DNA of 64,000 bases from an uncultured Christensenella sp. (GTDB taxonomy: Bacteria > Bacillota > Clostridia > Christensenellales > UBA3700), in NCBI GenBank assembly GCA_910577845.1, contig CAJTNA010000003.1:74095-138094 (forward strand). Reading direction: 5' to 3'. The position numbers were made by a program, and so were the translations under genes. Positions within the stretch are counted from its first letter, which is position 1. Each line of letters begins with the position of its first letter. The notes under the pieces were generated by a model, which did no database searches, was not told the origin of the DNA, and worked only from the letters and a program-made list of their open reading frames with translations. Below are positions 46,878-55,309 of the stretch, in pieces.

Positions 46878-47365
46878 AATTATTTTTACTCTAAAGTCGT
46901 TAGTGTTTTATTAAAGTTCCGTAGTGCCACAAAATCTTTGAGATTATGTCTTTAAAAGTTAAACCTTGCCTAGATTGACAGCTACATATTTAATTATACT
47001 TATTTATGATAACTAATTTTAGGAGCTTTTGTCATATTTTGTCGAATAGATTAATTCTTTAACAAAAATTTAACTTGTATTACAATTTATGGCAAAAAAA
47101 AGCAAATTATAACTATAAATTACAATTTGTTCAATAAAAATATTCGTAATATTATTTTAAGAATAGAAATAATTCGACTTAAAAATTTATATAAATATAT
47201 AATTATGCAATTTAATATTAAATTAGCCAAACTTCCCTAGACAAAATACAAAATTTTCAACTAATTCTAAATACGATAAATGATAATATTAATTTTATTT
47301 GCACACATAAAAAAAATTAAATTTAATTACACAAAAAAGATTAAAAATATTTTACCACGTAATAG
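46878..47365. other. AT-rich gap upstream of the PdaB-like gene
   Basis: No gene seen. It should contain the PdaB-like promoter, perhaps for a sporulation sigma factor, but none was recognised with confidence. Confidence 0.4.
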
Positions 47366-47613
47366 ATAAAAAGTAGGGATATATCAAAAATGATATATCC
47401 CAAAAAACGCATACAGCGTGTAGCACCACTTTGCCGAAACAAAACTTTTTGAAAACCTCGTAAGTCGAGGTGGGTTAGCTACCTGATACCGCTGTCTTCC
47501 CCTGCCATAACCTAAAAGGTCGAGGGCGTGACATTGTGTATCACAACTCGCAATCCCTTATAATAATTGTGGTTACAAAGACAATTTTATCTCTAGCATT
47601 GCAGTTATCCTAC
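47366..47613 (-). ncRNA. Structured small RNA of unassigned family
   Basis: This is a GC-richer island in AT-rich DNA. On the minus strand a consensus promoter (47648-47620) predicts a start near 47613. The transcript has several stems (ACCTCG / CGAGGT near 47455-47471, GGTTA / TAACC enclosing 47474-47513, TTGTG / CACAA near 47533-47545) and ends in a strong terminator (47376-47401 plus Ts). No coding frame with a ribosome binding site is present. Length (about 210-250 nt) and stand-alone promoter and terminator fit an abundant RNA such as 6S RNA, but I could not match conserved positions. SRP RNA, tmRNA and RNase P RNA do not fit the sequence. Confidence 0.65.
47376..47401 (-). terminator. 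Terminator of the structured RNA
   Basis: GGGATATATCA / TGATATATCCC, 11-bp stem with a 4-base loop and TACTTTTT after it on the minus strand. A weaker ACGC / GCGT hairpin with T6 lies just before it. Confidence 0.85.
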
Positions 47614-47619
47614 AATCAT

Positions 47620-47648
47620 AGTATAACACAATTACTCTACAATTACAA
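47620..47648 (-). promoter_or_regulatory. Sigma-A promoter of the structured RNA
   Basis: On the minus strand TTGTAA (47648-47643), 17 bases, TATACT (47625-47620). Confidence 0.75.
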
Positions 47649-47708
47649 TACCCTTTTTTAATTTTAATGTAAAATATTTCCTAAAAGATTGTAAAATGCC
47701 TTTTACTA

Positions 47709-48644
47709 TTAATAAACAGATTTAATTGAATGTTTACTATCAATTACAGTTTCCGCATCAATATAGTATTTTCTCTCATTTCTGCGATAATAAATAACTA
47801 GTCCAATACTCATATACAATATATTAAACAAGCTAATTGCCATTATAAAACCAAAGCCAAAAGTTAAAATTCCTAATAAAATTGTAAGCATATAAGTTGC
47901 AAAATTAACACCAGTAAACAAACCCCAATTTTTTATAATCAAATCTTTGTTGGTAATGATAGCTTTTTGTAAACTTTTAAATATGCCAAGTTCCTCATTG
48001 ATATAAGTTTGTAGCCACATTGCAAATACAGAACGTTTTAAAGCAAATAACACAAGTGCTACTACAATAGCAAAGCTCAAAGCAAAAATAATGGAAAGTT
48101 TACCCACACCCCAAACTATGAAATAGAATAGCAATCCAACTAATAACATAAATGGAATATAAATTAAAGTATCTACAAAACTATAAGCTACTGACTTTTT
48201 GATATTGGCAATTAAGTTAGATGTGAAACCATACTTGCTGTTACTATTCATAAAGTTATTTAATACGTCAGATGTTGAATAATGACCAATTGTAATTAAA
48301 AACTTACCTAAAAATACAAAAGCAACCAAAGCACATAATGCACCAATTACATTATTTCTGTTTGTTGCAAACACCTCTGCAATCTTAGTAAAATCTTCAC
48401 CAAGCACTGCAAAAGCGGAATTTTGAACGCTTAAATCACCGCTAAAATAAGATGAAAATGCCTCACGAATATGCTGGAAAAATTGCATCTCTTGTATGCC
48501 AGAAATAATAGGTTTCATAATATAATACAAAGAACTTATTGAAATTGCTACAAATATCAACATTACAATACTAATATAAAGCAAAAATTTATAAAATAAC
48601 GAAAACCTTGATACAGATATAGATAAAGAATGTTTTACTAGCAT
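47709..48644 (-). CDS. Polytopic membrane protein of unknown function
   Basis: The 311-residue protein has about six hydrophobic segments (near residues 20-45, 95-120, 150-180, 185-205, 240-265, 265-290) and short polar loops, with a polar C-terminal tail. I do not recognise a family. Its start is one base after the stop of the next upstream gene, another membrane protein of similar size and layout, so they are co-transcribed and may form a complex. The pattern of two adjacent polytopic proteins could suit a transporter permease pair, but there is no ATPase gene next to them. Confidence 0.7.
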   Translation of the reverse strand: MLVKHSLSISVSRFSLFYKFLLYISIVMLIFVAISISSLYYIMKPIISGIQEMQFFQHIREAFSSYFSGDLSVQNSAFAVLGEDFTKIAEVFATNRNNVIGALCALVAFVFLGKFLITIGHYSTSDVLNNFMNSNSKYGFTSNLIANIKKSVAYSFVDTLIYIPFMLLVGLLFYFIVWGVGKLSIIFALSFAIVVALVLFALKRSVFAMWLQTYINEELGIFKSLQKAIITNKDLIIKNWGLFTGVNFATYMLTILLGILTFGFGFIMAISLFNILYMSIGLVIYYRRNERKYYIDAETVIDSKHSIKSVY

Positions 48645-48645
48645 A

Positions 48646-49467
48646 TTATTCCTCCACCATCTTCAAATATTTGTTTTTCAAGTCCTCTCTGTCAATATCC
48701 TCAATATCCATAAAGGATGTATACATCAATGTTATATAATAAGAGAATACATATACAAACAAGAATATATTTATAATTTTACGCCACCAAAAATCAAATA
48801 CAGCAAGCACTGCCATAACTACATATGGAATAAGCATTGGAACAACAACTGCAAACAACATTCTGAAAAACTTACCTTTCATTAATGAAACAGATTCCGC
48901 AATTGCTTTACGCAAGTTCAAACCTCTAACAGACATTATTGGCAATGTCAAGCTTAATAAAATCATTGCAAACAACATTACTAAAAAGAATGCTACATTA
49001 AATATAATTGTTAACGTCAACGCAACTACAGCTTTTTTTATAACTTTAACCCACAAGAATGTAAATAATGTGCAGATTACAGCATATAGCTCAATAATAA
49101 ATATAAATACAAGCATTAATTTAATAACTGGTAAAAAGTTGTTATTAATTCGCTTATTTAGTCCTTTGCCTGAAAGAATACCCCATCGCATATGTTTTGA
49201 CTCTAGTCCACAAACTATACTGAAAAACACACTAAATATTAATACAGCCACAATACCTATCAATAGAGATTTCCAATTTAATTCGCTTATTGCAAAAAAG
49301 ACATCAGCAAAAGTAACCAATTTACTTTGGTCAAAATGTGCAAATAATCTTATCATAGTACAAGGCTCTGTAAGAAGTCCCATAACTACAGAAGGCACTA
49401 ATGTAGCTAATGCCAGATACCAAAAATTTTTACGTAGATATTGTAACGCTAATCTAGCAAATCGCAT
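48646..49467 (-). CDS. Polytopic membrane protein of unknown function
   Basis: The 273-residue protein begins RFARLALQYLRKNFWYLALA and has about six membrane helices, with a conserved-looking LRKAIAESVSLMKGKFFRMLFA segment in the middle that also appears in DUF975/YihY-like permease-type proteins. No catalytic motif is visible. It is directly upstream of the related-looking membrane protein (one base between stop and start). It is 38 bases downstream of the HAD phosphatase gene. The start follows a GGAGAG site. Confidence 0.7.
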   Translation of the reverse strand: MRFARLALQYLRKNFWYLALATLVPSVVMGLLTEPCTMIRLFAHFDQSKLVTFADVFFAISELNWKSLLIGIVAVLIFSVFFSIVCGLESKHMRWGILSGKGLNKRINNNFLPVIKLMLVFIFIIELYAVICTLFTFLWVKVIKKAVVALTLTIIFNVAFFLVMLFAMILLSLTLPIMSVRGLNLRKAIAESVSLMKGKFFRMLFAVVVPMLIPYVVMAVLAVFDFWWRKIINIFLFVYVFSYYITLMYTSFMDIEDIDREDLKNKYLKMVEE

Positions 49468-49505
49468 AATTCTCTCCTTTTAATCAAAATTTTTGTTTTT
49501 AATTT

Positions 49506-50150
49506 TTAATTATCAAACACACTAACAAGTTGTTCTGGAGTGTCCAAAGTCAAAATAGTACCGATTTTTGACATATTTTCCACATTGCCAAAGCCATAAG
49601 CCACAGCCAAGCAATCAATACCAACCTCTTTTGCAGCCCTTGCATCATAAATGGAATCACCAATCATTAAGCAATCATCAAGTTTCGAACCTGAGCATTT
49701 TACAGCATATGCAAGAATATCTTTTTTATCTACTCTACCTTTACTTTCAACTGTGCCAAATACACCATCAAAACATTTAAGTACACCAAACTCTTTAAGC
49801 ATTTCTGTAGCTATGTCCTCACGTTTGCTTGTGGCAATATACATTTTATATCCAAAGCTTTTGATTTGTGCCAGCACATTTTCCATACCATCGAACAGCT
49901 TGCACATTTTTTGTCCGCCTTGATTAATATAGAATTCTCTATAAAGCTCACGTGCCTCTGGCTCAACCGCCTCACCAAACATCTCAGTAAAAGTATCTTT
50001 TAATGGCGGTCCGATATATTGTTTCCTATCCTCTGGTGGAATGTTCAAGCCATAATGCTCAAACACCTTACCAAAAGCAAAGCTACACCCCTCAAAGGAA
50101 TCTACAATTGTTCCGTCAAAATCCCAAAATAAACATTTGTACTTACGCAT
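49506..50150 (-). CDS. HAD-superfamily phosphatase, phosphoglycolate-phosphatase-like
   Basis: The 214-residue protein has all HAD motifs: DFDGT with Asp10 and Asp12, the Ser/Thr motif IATSKRE, a Lys in motif III and the motif IV MIGDSIYDARAA. The helical cap between motif I and II places it with phosphoglycolate phosphatase/PpaX-type enzymes. The substrate is not certain; housekeeping removal of 2-phosphoglycolate or pyrophosphate is plausible. It overlaps the end of valS by 8 bases and is likely translated from the same mRNA. Confidence 0.88.
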   Translation of the reverse strand: MRKYKCLFWDFDGTIVDSFEGCSFAFGKVFEHYGLNIPPEDRKQYIGPPLKDTFTEMFGEAVEPEARELYREFYINQGGQKMCKLFDGMENVLAQIKSFGYKMYIATSKREDIATEMLKEFGVLKCFDGVFGTVESKGRVDKKDILAYAVKCSGSKLDDCLMIGDSIYDARAAKEVGIDCLAVAYGFGNVENMSKIGTILTLDTPEQLVSVFDN

Positions 50151-52776
50151 TTTTCAACTCTTCTATTTGACTAATAATCTTGTTCTTTAAGGCTGTATAA
50201 TTTGCAAGTTTCTCTTTTTCCTTATCAACCAACTGACGAGGTGCTCTTGCAATAAAGCCTTGATTGTTCAACATTTTGTTTGCACGCTCAATTTCACTAT
50301 TTGTATCTTCAAGTTCCTTTTGCAATCTTGCAATTTCTTTCTCATTATCTACTAAATTGCCAAGTGGAACTAATACATCACAAAAATCGCTGATAATTAC
50401 GCTAACCTTTTCAGTAACTTCTTGTTTATCCTTAACATACCTAATATTGCCTATATTTGCCATTTTAATTACATATGGAATAATGTTTTCAATAACCTTT
50501 ATGTCAATAGTTGGAGCGATAATCAAATCAACTTTTTGAGATGGCTTAACATTCATTTCAACTCTTAAGTTACGTATAGCTTTTATAATGTCCATAACTT
50601 TCTCAAAAGTATCACGTTCCGTCTTGTAGTTATACTTTTTGATTACTTGAGGCCAATCACTAATCATCACACTTGCCTTTTCACCATTAGTGAAAGAATA
50701 AATCTCATCTGTAATAAATGGAACAAATGGATGCAACAACTTTAATATTTTATCAAGCACATAATTTAGTACTGTGATTGTGTTTACCTTTTTATCATAG
50801 TTATCGCCATATAAAGTAGCCTTTGAAAGCTCAATATACCAATCACAAAAATCATTCCAAACAAAATCGTAAATACAACTACAAGCCAAACCTAAATCAT
50901 ACTTTTCCAAACATTTAGTACTTTCCTTAATAGTTTGATTTAACTTAGAAAGTATCCATTTATCACTTGGTGTCAAGCGGAATGAACCCATTTCCTTAAG
51001 CTTAATATTTTCAGTGTTCATCATAACAAATCTTGACGCATTCCAAACTTTGTTCAAGAAATTACGGCAACTTATAACTTTTTCCTCAATAAATCTTGTA
51101 TCACCACCTGGTGCAATACCCATAAGTAAACTTAATCTTAAGCTATCTGCACCATAATTGTCAATAATCTCAAGTGGGTCAATGCCATTACCCAAAGACT
51201 TACTCATTTTTCTGCCTTGAGCATCACGAACTATGCCGTGTATCAAAACCTCTGGAAACGGAATGTCACCCATATGCTCCAAACCGCTGAAAATCATTCT
51301 TGCAACCCAGAAGAAAATAATGTCATATGCAGTAACTAACAAGCTTGTTGGATAAAAATATTGCAAATCTTTTGTATTTTCTGGATAACCCAAAGTTGAA
51401 AACGGCCATAATGCAGAGGAAAACCAAGTATCAAGCACATCCTCATCTTGTCTCAAATGAGTACTGCCACATTTTGAACATTTAGTAGGTGCATCTGCCT
51501 GAACCATCATTTCGCCACAATCCTCGCAGTAATATGCTGGTATTCTGTGTCCCCACCAAAGTTGACGCGAAATACACCAATCCTTAATATTTTCCATCCA
51601 GTTAAAATATGTTTTACTAAATCTTTGTGGGATAAATTCCACCTTTTTATCTTTAACAACTTTAATTGCAGGTTTTGCAAGTGGTAACATTTTAACAAAC
51701 CATTGTTTGCTAACAATAGGCTCAACAACGCTATGACATCTATAACAAACACCAACATTATGAGTATATGGCTCTTCCTTAACAAGATAACCACCTTCTT
51801 TTAAATCGGCAACAATTCTACGCCTTGCCTCATCTCTGTCAAGACCGCAATATTTGCCCGCAAGTTCATTCATACTGCCATCGTCATTCATAATACGAAT
51901 AACTTCCAAGTTATGTCTTAAGCCTACTTCAAAGTCATTAGGGTCGTGTGCTGGTGTAATTTTAACTGCACCACTACCAAAATCCAACTCCACATACTCG
52001 TCCGCAATTACTGGTATCTGCTTGTCCGTCAAAGGTAATTTAAGCATTTTACCAATAATATCTTTATATCTGCTGTCCTTAGGATTAACTGCAACAGCAG
52101 TATCACCAAGCATAGTTTCTGGTCTTGTAGTTGCAACTACAAGCTCACCACTGCCGTCTGCTAGTGGATATCTAATATGCCATAGGAAAGAATCTTGCTC
52201 CTCATATTCAACCTCTGCATCACTAAGTGCAGTTTTACAAGACGGACACCAGTTGATAATTCTATCCGCCTTATAGATTAAACCTTTGTTATACAAATTT
52301 ACAAAAACTTGCTTAACGGCTTTAGTTAGATTATCATCCATTGTAAATGCTAATCTGCTCCAATCACAAGAAGAACCTAAACGCTTAAGTTGCTCAACTA
52401 TCCTACCACCATACTGCTCTTTCCACGCCCAAGCACGTTCCAAAAAGCCGTCACGACCTACATCTGCTTTGGTTAATCCCTCTTGTTTCATTTTTTCAAC
52501 AATTTTAACCTCAGTTGCAATTGAAGCGTGGTCAGTACCTGGTATCCATAAAGTAGAATAACCCTGCATACGCTTAAACCTAACTATAGTATCTTGAATA
52601 CTATTATTTAAAGCGTGTCCCATATGCAACTGCCCAGTAATATTTGGTGGTGGAATAACTATAGAAAATGGTTGTTTTTTACTATCTGCTTCCGCTTTAA
52701 AATAACCATTATTTTCCCAATCTTTGTATAATCTTTCCTCAAATTCACGAGGATTGTAAGTCTTTGACATCTCCAT
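50143..52776 (-). CDS. valS: Valyl-tRNA synthetase
   Basis: ValS charges tRNA-Val. The 877-residue protein has the class I signatures: HMGH at 51-54 (PNITGQLHMGHAL) and KMSKS at 523-527. It also has an editing domain (about 190-340, ATTRPETMLGDTAVAV), zinc-type Cys pairs (CYRC, CEDC, CSKC), an anticodon-binding domain and a C-terminal coiled coil (about 810-877, rich in Glu/Lys). The start at 52776 follows AGGAAGG. No T-box leader was recognised in the short upstream region. HAD phosphatase follows with an 8-base overlap. Confidence 0.97.
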   Translation of the reverse strand: MEMSKTYNPREFEERLYKDWENNGYFKAEADSKKQPFSIVIPPPNITGQLHMGHALNNSIQDTIVRFKRMQGYSTLWIPGTDHASIATEVKIVEKMKQEGLTKADVGRDGFLERAWAWKEQYGGRIVEQLKRLGSSCDWSRLAFTMDDNLTKAVKQVFVNLYNKGLIYKADRIINWCPSCKTALSDAEVEYEEQDSFLWHIRYPLADGSGELVVATTRPETMLGDTAVAVNPKDSRYKDIIGKMLKLPLTDKQIPVIADEYVELDFGSGAVKITPAHDPNDFEVGLRHNLEVIRIMNDDGSMNELAGKYCGLDRDEARRRIVADLKEGGYLVKEEPYTHNVGVCYRCHSVVEPIVSKQWFVKMLPLAKPAIKVVKDKKVEFIPQRFSKTYFNWMENIKDWCISRQLWWGHRIPAYYCEDCGEMMVQADAPTKCSKCGSTHLRQDEDVLDTWFSSALWPFSTLGYPENTKDLQYFYPTSLLVTAYDIIFFWVARMIFSGLEHMGDIPFPEVLIHGIVRDAQGRKMSKSLGNGIDPLEIIDNYGADSLRLSLLMGIAPGGDTRFIEEKVISCRNFLNKVWNASRFVMMNTENIKLKEMGSFRLTPSDKWILSKLNQTIKESTKCLEKYDLGLACSCIYDFVWNDFCDWYIELSKATLYGDNYDKKVNTITVLNYVLDKILKLLHPFVPFITDEIYSFTNGEKASVMISDWPQVIKKYNYKTERDTFEKVMDIIKAIRNLRVEMNVKPSQKVDLIIAPTIDIKVIENIIPYVIKMANIGNIRYVKDKQEVTEKVSVIISDFCDVLVPLGNLVDNEKEIARLQKELEDTNSEIERANKMLNNQGFIARAPRQLVDKEKEKLANYTALKNKIISQIEELKNA

Positions 52777-52961
52777 AACTCGTACCTTCCTAATTTTTCA
52801 CACAAATCTCAATATTTTTCTAAATTATATTCAATTTTAACCTTCTTAAATGTTACCAATTTATCCATAACTCTAGTGGCTATAAAAATTAATTTTTAAC
52901 ATTTTTCTAGTTTCAACCATTTAAATTTAGTTTTTTACTATTTAACTTTTGGTAACCTTAT

Positions 52962-53225
52962 TCAGCTGATAAACAACACCGCAAGCAATGCACCTATCAA
53001 GGCAAATACAAAGGCAACACCTTTAACAATTAAGCCTACATTAGCAAGCTTTTTATCGTCAGCATCTTTAATTTTAAGCGTAATATGGTAAGCAATCTTA
53101 TTGCTAAATATCAAAAGTATTATTCCAATTGCCATTACAATTAGACCACAAATTACATATGGACTTTTGAACCTTTGCCAATTCCACTCAAAAAACGCTG
53201 ATATAATATATCCAAAATTAATCAT
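52962..53225 (-). CDS. Small two- or three-helix membrane protein
   Basis: The 87-residue protein has two clear membrane helices (about 15-40 and 60-85) and no recognised family. Its ATG at 53225 lies in the last codons of pgsA (8-base overlap, ATGATTAA), with a GAGG site inside the pgsA end at 6-base spacing, so it is translationally coupled to pgsA. An in-frame ATG four codons earlier has no site. It may assist phospholipid synthesis, which is only inferred from position. Confidence 0.65.
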   Translation of the reverse strand: MINFGYIISAFFEWNWQRFKSPYVICGLIVMAIGIILLIFSNKIAYHITLKIKDADDKKLANVGLIVKGVAFVFALIGALLAVLFIS

Positions 53226-53964
53226 AGTCGTCCTCATTTAGAGGCAAGTCATATGAATCTTTTGCTTTCTCAGTTGTTTCGCTTTCCATAGTAGCATCCT
53301 CACTAGGAGTTTCTACCACATTAGCGTCAACCACATTTTCCTTATTTGGAGTGCTATCACTAACAGCTTTAATCTTTAATTGCTTAACCTCTTTAATGCG
53401 GAATTGTATAAACTGAAAAGTGTAAATAATTGCAGTAACAACAGCAAAAACTGAACCACAAACCAAAATTACATTTACAGCTATGTCATATAAACGTGAT
53501 TCTGGACCACCACCAACAAAAAATGCAAGCACAATACCTAAAGAATTTAAACAAGTTGCGGTTTTACCAAAAATATTTGACTTTATTTCATAACTACTTC
53601 TAAAAAGCTTTACTATTGCACTGCCACCTAACACCATATAACTTTCCTTAATCACAAATACTATAGGAAATACTGGAGCAATTTTTCCAAGTATAGTCAA
53701 ACAAACTAAAGTAGAAACTTGCAATAATTTATCCGCTATAGGGTCTGCTATCTTGCCAATATCACTAACAAGATGATAATGCCTTGCTATAAAACCATCT
53801 ACCAAATCTGTAATTGATGCAAATATAAATAAACCAAACGCAATGTAAATATTGTTTGGTATAGAACTATCAAGTAAAACCCACACAAAAAATGGCACAC
53901 ATAATATTCTTATGTAAGTCAAAATATTAGGGATAGTAAATATTTCTTTTTTATTAAATTTCAT
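53218..53964 (-). CDS. pgsA: CDP-diacylglycerol-glycerol-3-phosphate 3-phosphatidyltransferase with charged C-terminal tail
   Basis: The enzyme makes phosphatidylglycerol-phosphate. The 248-residue protein has several membrane helices and the CDP-alcohol phosphotransferase motif DG-x2-AR-x8-G-x3-D-x3-D (DLVDGFIARHYHLVSDIGKIADPIADK). About 60 residues after the last helix form a charged, acidic tail (from about residue 190) that most PgsA proteins lack. The next gene starts inside its last codons. Alternative members of this family use other alcohols, but length and motif fit PgsA best. Confidence 0.9.
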   Translation of the reverse strand: MKFNKKEIFTIPNILTYIRILCVPFFVWVLLDSSIPNNIYIAFGLFIFASITDLVDGFIARHYHLVSDIGKIADPIADKLLQVSTLVCLTILGKIAPVFPIVFVIKESYMVLGGSAIVKLFRSSYEIKSNIFGKTATCLNSLGIVLAFFVGGGPESRLYDIAVNVILVCGSVFAVVTAIIYTFQFIQFRIKEVKQLKIKAVSDSTPNKENVVDANVVETPSEDATMESETTEKAKDSYDLPLNEDDYD

Positions 53965-54116
53965 TTTATCACCTATATTCAGTAAACTTTACTAGTAAGT
54001 AGTATATCATACTTTTACTTATTTGTAAACATTTTATTTATATTTTATAAAATAAATCATATATGCAGTATTAATAAAAGATATATGCAAAACAAGGTGT
54101 ATTCCTTGTCTTACAA

Positions 54117-55136
54117 TTATTTAGGTTGATGAAGCTCAAGCTTCTTAATTTTATTCTTAGCTAAAAGCATTTGAGAATAATTACACAAAACACTTAGTAT
54201 AACAATAATGCAAATTACAAAACCAATTTTTCCAATTTGAGAATAACTAAATGATACTAAGCTACTAAAATCTGTGCCATCAAAATAAAAGCCTAACACA
54301 AAACATAGAACAAATATGATAAATTTATTTGGCACAAAAGCAAAAATCATATCCGCAAAAGCTTTTCCAGAGCCAATTAAAGTAGTAAAAATTGCAAGAT
54401 AAACTACTACTGTAGCAAGCACACCTAAACCATAACTTCTTGCCACCTCAAAAACTGGCATACTTGCTGAAAATGCTTGCATACTTATAACATAGCAAAT
54501 ACTCATTAAACTGCCCATAACAATAGTTACAAGCACTCCAATATAAGCAATCTGATTATTAGATAGTTTCGCCCCCTCCTCACTCATAAAATACCCACCC
54601 AAAAGCATATTCATACCAGCATAAAGTATGGATTGTAATGGATTAAAGCCTGAGTAAATCTCACCTTTTCCGATTATCAAAATAACAAGCATAAGTGCCA
54701 TAATCAAAGGTACAATTATCAAATTTAAAAGTTTAATAATTCGCATATCGTAAAGCATTAATATTGCAACAATAAAAGCAGTAAATATCCCAAAATATTT
54801 TATGCCAAATTGCGTTTCAATAAGTTCACTAACTGCACTTAGCATAACGCAATATGTCACAACAGATGATAAAAATACTACGATTTTCATAAGTTTTTTT
54901 ACAAATTTTATTTTATTTTGCAACTTACCAAAATAACAAAAAAACACACATAATAATCCTATAATAACTCCCGCAAAAAGAACAGATAGATATCCGCAAT
55001 TTTTAAAATAAAGCATTATTTCAGAACCAGTTGCAAAACCAGCACCAATCACTACACCTACAAATAAAAACACTAGTCTAATTATTACCTTAAAACTGCT
55101 TAAGTTTGCAGAATTCCCAAAAAAAATATGTCGCAT
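54117..55136 (-). CDS. YkvI-like membrane protein (putative transporter)
   Basis: The protein (up to 339 residues) has about ten membrane helices and the opening VFLFVGVVIGAGFATGSEIMLYF typical of YkvI-like proteins of the APC superfamily. The substrate is unknown. The start is uncertain. The first ATG lies inside the second arm of a terminator hairpin (55130-55153) and has no ribosome binding site, while the next Met is after the first helix. A GTG at codon 22 would keep the helix but is poorly spaced from a TTAAGG. The terminator probably belongs to the upstream TPR gene. Confidence 0.75.
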   Translation of the reverse strand: MRHIFFGNSANLSSFKVIIRLVFLFVGVVIGAGFATGSEIMLYFKNCGYLSVLFAGVIIGLLCVFFCYFGKLQNKIKFVKKLMKIVVFLSSVVTYCVMLSAVSELIETQFGIKYFGIFTAFIVAILMLYDMRIIKLLNLIIVPLIMALMLVILIIGKGEIYSGFNPLQSILYAGMNMLLGGYFMSEEGAKLSNNQIAYIGVLVTIVMGSLMSICYVISMQAFSASMPVFEVARSYGLGVLATVVVYLAIFTTLIGSGKAFADMIFAFVPNKFIIFVLCFVLGFYFDGTDFSSLVSFSYSQIGKIGFVICIIVILSVLCNYSQMLLAKNKIKKLELHQPK

Positions 55137-55153
55137 ACTAAATTGTATGCGAC
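55119..55153 (-). terminator. Terminator hairpin overlapping the apparent YkvI start
   Basis: On the minus strand GTCGCATAC / GTATGCGAC (9 bp, 6-base loop) is followed by ATATTTTTTTT. The first ATG of the YkvI-like frame is within the second arm. Confidence 0.8.
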
Positions 55154-55309
55154 AGCTTTTAATTTATAATATATTATGACAAATAAACCAAATATGGAAT
55201 TAATTTTTGCTTTAATAGAGTTTTGCTTCTCTTTTGCTATTTTTGAATATTTTTACATTAAAACAACTATTTAGTACATTTTAACTAATCTTAAATATCA
55301 CCCAAATTT

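Noticed and set aside
47366..47613. SRP RNA, tmRNA, TPP or c-di-GMP riboswitch
   Set aside because: No GGAAGGAAGCAG domain IV, no tag frame, and only short accidental matches to riboswitch cores; left unassigned.
52777..52961. T-box leader of valS
   Set aside because: The region is short and lacks the T-box core (AGGGTGGNACCGCG) and a terminator.
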